A DNA stretch of 7,542 nt from an uncultured Gammaproteobacteria bacterium (GTDB taxonomy: Bacteria > Pseudomonadota > Gammaproteobacteria > UBA9214). The position numbers and the translations under genes were made by a program. The stretch spans positions 1 through 7,542 of the forward strand of contig CAJQOV010000181.1 of NCBI GenBank assembly GCA_905480065.1. Reading direction: 5' to 3'. Positions 5,602 to 7,542 of the stretch are shown here, piece after piece. The first letter of the stretch is position 1. Each line of letters starts with the position of its first letter. Under the pieces are notes generated by a model. It had not been told where the DNA came from and made no database searches. It worked only from the letters and a program-made list of their open reading frames with translations.

Positions 5602-7371
5602 TTAAATCGTCGATTTCGCCGGCGCGTTTTCATGATGGTAAATATGCATATCCTGCTGGGGAAACGGTATCGAGATGCCTTCTGCATCGAAGCGTTGCTT
5701 CACGGCCCTGGTGATATACCAATAGGCTGTCCAGTAGTCACTCGTCTTTACCCAGGGTCGTACAATAAAATCAACGGAAGATTCTCCCAGGCTGTGTAAC
5801 TGTATCACGGCGGGAGGGTCATCCAGCACGAGTTCATAGTTGTCGATGATTTCATGCAGTACCTTTTCGGCATGTGCAATGTCGTCGTCGTAGCCGATGC
5901 CGAAGGACATGTCGATGCGGCGTTCTTCCTCGGCATTCATATTACGGATGACATCACCCCAGATTTTCTTGTTCGGCACTATGACCCGTTGATTGTCGAA
6001 GGTGGTGATCGTGGTCGACACCAGGCTCATGTGCTTCACCTTGCCGCTGATGCCACCAGCCTCGATTGCATCACCCACGTCAAAAGGTCGATAGACCAGG
6101 ATCATCACACCGGCCGCAAAGTTCGACAGGGTCTCCTGCAGCGCGAACCCAACGATGAAACCGACGATCCCGAGGCCCGCGAGCAGCGGACCGATCTGGA
6201 CGCCGACCTGCGCCAGGGCAATGAGGATGCCGACCAGAAAGATTGCCTTGCCCGCCAGGGATACGAACAGGTCCTGCAGTAATTTGGAGGTGTGCAGTCT
6301 CGATGCAGCGAGCGCCCTGCTGGAAACTCGTTTCACCGTTTTTGACAACATTCCGAAAATCACCATGATCAGCACAAAAACGATCAGCTTGAATGCCCAT
6401 TGCGGACCATGATTTATCAGCCATTGCTTGCCGCCACCCAGCCATTGCTGAAACAGTCCCAGCGCCACCCCGGACTGGAAGATTTCCTTGGTGATTTCAC
6501 CGGTCGATGAAATAAGGATCTGCTTGTATTTGGCAGCCTCGAGCTTGCGCAAGTTCATCAGATCAATGGTGATTTTCAGGTTATCCGCGGTCGATGCAAT
6601 ACGAGCATCGAGTGACGTTACTTTCTCCTTCAGGCGTTTTTTTTCATCCTCCCCGGCCCCGGCTACCTGTTCGCTCAGGCCGTTCCGTTGCTGGACAAGA
6701 TATTGCAGCCGGGCGACCAGGCTGTCGGCACGTTGCATGAGTGTGCCATCGAGATACTTCAGGTCAGGCCTGTTGTCCAGGCCCAGCAATCCCATGCTAT
6801 CGCTATTTTCCAGCAATGCAGTGAGTGCTTCGTCGACAGCCTCTCTTTCATTGGTTATTTGCTGTCTGAGCTCGGGGGCATCAGATTCAGATGCTGTCTT
6901 GACCTGCTCGTCCAGGCGAGCAAGTAACTTCAGCGAATCAGCGATGTCGGCCTTGAGCCAGACCGAAACCTGGCGTACATATGCTACTGCCATTTCCCGG
7001 CCATCACTGGAGTCATGGCCGGCGGACTCCAGTTCGTTAATACTTTTCACCAACGCCTGGATGTTGTTCCTTATTTCTTCCTGCTTGCGGCGGCGCTGGT
7101 CGCGCAGCACCGCACGCTCCTCGTCCTGAGCTGTCTTTATATCAGCATTCAGCTGCGTAATATCGTCCTTGAGAAGGTCGATAATTTTTGCCTGGGACGC
7201 GATTTTTTCCAGCGTATCACGGATCTTTTCCTGGCCCGCATCCACCGCCTGAGGCTGGTCAGCGGAAGCCTGTGAGTCGCTGGCTGTGGGTGGCTCTGCG
7301 TAGGATAGCGGGCTAGCACACAGTGCAATACACAATGCTATTGCAGGCAGTACAGCTGCCGAATTCTCCAT
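5602..7371 (-). CDS. MscS-family mechanosensitive channel with periplasmic coiled-coil extension
   Basis: The 589-residue protein has a signal peptide (about 1-25, ending SYA), about 290 residues of charged helical sequence (45-320), then three membrane helices (about 325-342, 366-388, 393-425) and a C-terminal cytosolic part. The third helix has the Gly/Ala-rich MscS pore pattern (GLGIVGFIVGFALQETLSNF, 399-418 in this numbering) running into VYRPFDVGD. The beta-domain signature VIVPNKKIWGDVIRN and the late IPFPQQ are also typical. MscS-type channels open under membrane tension and release solutes in hypo-osmotic shock. The long helical region is extra compared with E. coli MscS. I chose ATG 7369-7371 because GAGGAA lies seven bases before it. 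Upstream in-frame ATGs at 7387-7389 and 7399-7401 have no ribosome site, but the former would give a more basic signal-peptide n-region (MARNGK), so the start is not settled. First gene of the operon. Confidence 0.9.
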   Translation of the reverse strand: MENSAAVLPAIALCIALCASPLSYAEPPTASDSQASADQPQAVDAGQEKIRDTLEKIASQAKIIDLLKDDITQLNADIKTAQDEERAVLRDQRRRKQEEIRNNIQALVKSINELESAGHDSSDGREMAVAYVRQVSVWLKADIADSLKLLARLDEQVKTASESDAPELRQQITNEREAVDEALTALLENSDSMGLLGLDNRPDLKYLDGTLMQRADSLVARLQYLVQQRNGLSEQVAGAGEDEKKRLKEKVTSLDARIASTADNLKITIDLMNLRKLEAAKYKQILISSTGEITKEIFQSGVALGLFQQWLGGGKQWLINHGPQWAFKLIVFVLIMVIFGMLSKTVKRVSSRALAASRLHTSKLLQDLFVSLAGKAIFLVGILIALAQVGVQIGPLLAGLGIVGFIVGFALQETLSNFAAGVMILVYRPFDVGDAIEAGGISGKVKHMSLVSTTITTFDNQRVIVPNKKIWGDVIRNMNAEEERRIDMSFGIGYDDDIAHAEKVLHEIIDNYELVLDDPPAVIQLHSLGESSVDFIVRPWVKTSDYWTAYWYITRAVKQRFDAEGISIPFPQQDMHIYHHENAPAKSTI

Positions 7372-7378
7372 CTTCCCA

Positions 7379-7384
7379 TTCCTC
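7379..7384 (-). promoter_or_regulatory. Ribosome binding site deciding the MscS-family start
   Basis: GAGGAA on the minus strand sits seven bases before ATG 7369-7371, whereas the two in-frame ATGs further upstream have no comparable site. It lies between the alternative starts, so it can serve only the inner one. Confidence 0.55.
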
Positions 7385-7448
7385 GCCATAGCTACTGGCA
7401 TTACGAGTGATCACAAGTGCCGGCAGAATTGCTGCTCCGTGCAGTGCA

Positions 7449-7470
7449 CGTCGGAATCTACTGTCCGACG
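7449..7470. promoter_or_regulatory. Inverted repeat overlapping the predicted -10 (possible operator)
   Basis: CGTCGGA (7449-7455) and TCCGACG (7464-7470) form perfect 7-bp arms around eight bases. The repeat covers most of the predicted -10 box and part of the spacer of the envelope-operon promoter, where a repressor would block polymerase. A second palindrome, GTGCAGTGCAC (7439-7449), abuts it on the downstream side. No regulator family is recognised. Confidence 0.4.
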
Positions 7471-7483
7471 CTGCCGGGGTCAA
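7455..7483 (-). promoter_or_regulatory. Predicted sigma70-type promoter of the mscS-trx-tolC-adaptor operon
   Basis: On the minus strand TTGACC (7478-7483; five of six consensus bases) and TAGATT (7455-7460; four of six) are separated by 17 bases, the optimal spacing. Transcription would start near 7448, leaving a leader of about 75 bases before the chosen ATG of the channel gene. No equally good pair was seen between the four operon genes. Confidence 0.45.
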
Positions 7484-7542
7484 GGAAACCGTTGTGGACA
7501 GACCACGTTTTTTGCGGATCTCTGACTCGGCCATACTCCTGT

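Noticed and set aside
4643..5605. 320-residue plus-strand open frame antisense to the TolC and thioredoxin genes
   Set aside because: It spans two convincing minus-strand genes and its product is Arg/Pro/Ala-rich without domains.
7313..7534. 73-residue minus-strand open frame starting near the right edge
   Set aside because: AGGAG lies only one base before its ATG, too close to work well; the frame overlaps the start of the channel gene out of frame, covers the predicted promoter and shows no domain.

Overview
The window looks like chromosomal DNA of a Gram-negative proteobacterium, probably a gammaproteobacterium, though the lineage is inferred from gene content only. It encodes outer-membrane and periplasmic envelope proteins with signal peptides, uses Shine-Dalgarno-led starts, and carries a gene that matches RquA, the rhodoquinone biosynthesis enzyme. 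Rhodoquinone is a low-potential quinone that supports fumarate reduction, so a facultatively anaerobic or microaerobic lifestyle is plausible. No rRNA, tRNA, CRISPR array or intact mobile element is visible.

Left part (1-1138, plus strand): the 3' end of a glycine/tyrosine-rich repeat protein with a short leucine-zipper-like tail (2-277), then a structured non-coding stretch (278-523), then an unrecognised four-helix membrane protein (524-964), then a 174-bp convergent gap.

Middle (1139-2923, minus strand): rquA (1139-1861) with a strong ribosome binding site; a 659-bp stretch without a convincing gene that holds several inverted repeats, including a perfect 20-bp palindrome; a small, very lysine-rich protein of 42 residues (2521-2649) with a well-placed ribosome binding site; and a 274-bp gap.

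Right part (2924-7542, minus strand): a tight four-gene operon read from right to left. It starts at a plausible sigma70-type promoter (7455-7483) overlapped by an inverted repeat. The order is an MscS-family channel with a long periplasmic coiled-coil region, a secreted SoxW-like thioredoxin with a CPFC motif, a TolC-family outer-membrane protein, and a short periplasmic adaptor (HlyD/RND type). Junctions are close or overlapping (53 nt or TAATG, then ATGA, then a 23-nt overlap), so the four are probably co-translated. The operon has the outer-membrane and adaptor parts of a tripartite exporter but no inner-membrane pump downstream in this window. The most interesting points are rquA with its non-canonical SAM-binding loop, the pump-less envelope operon led by a mechanosensitive channel, and the uncatalogued 42-residue basic protein.
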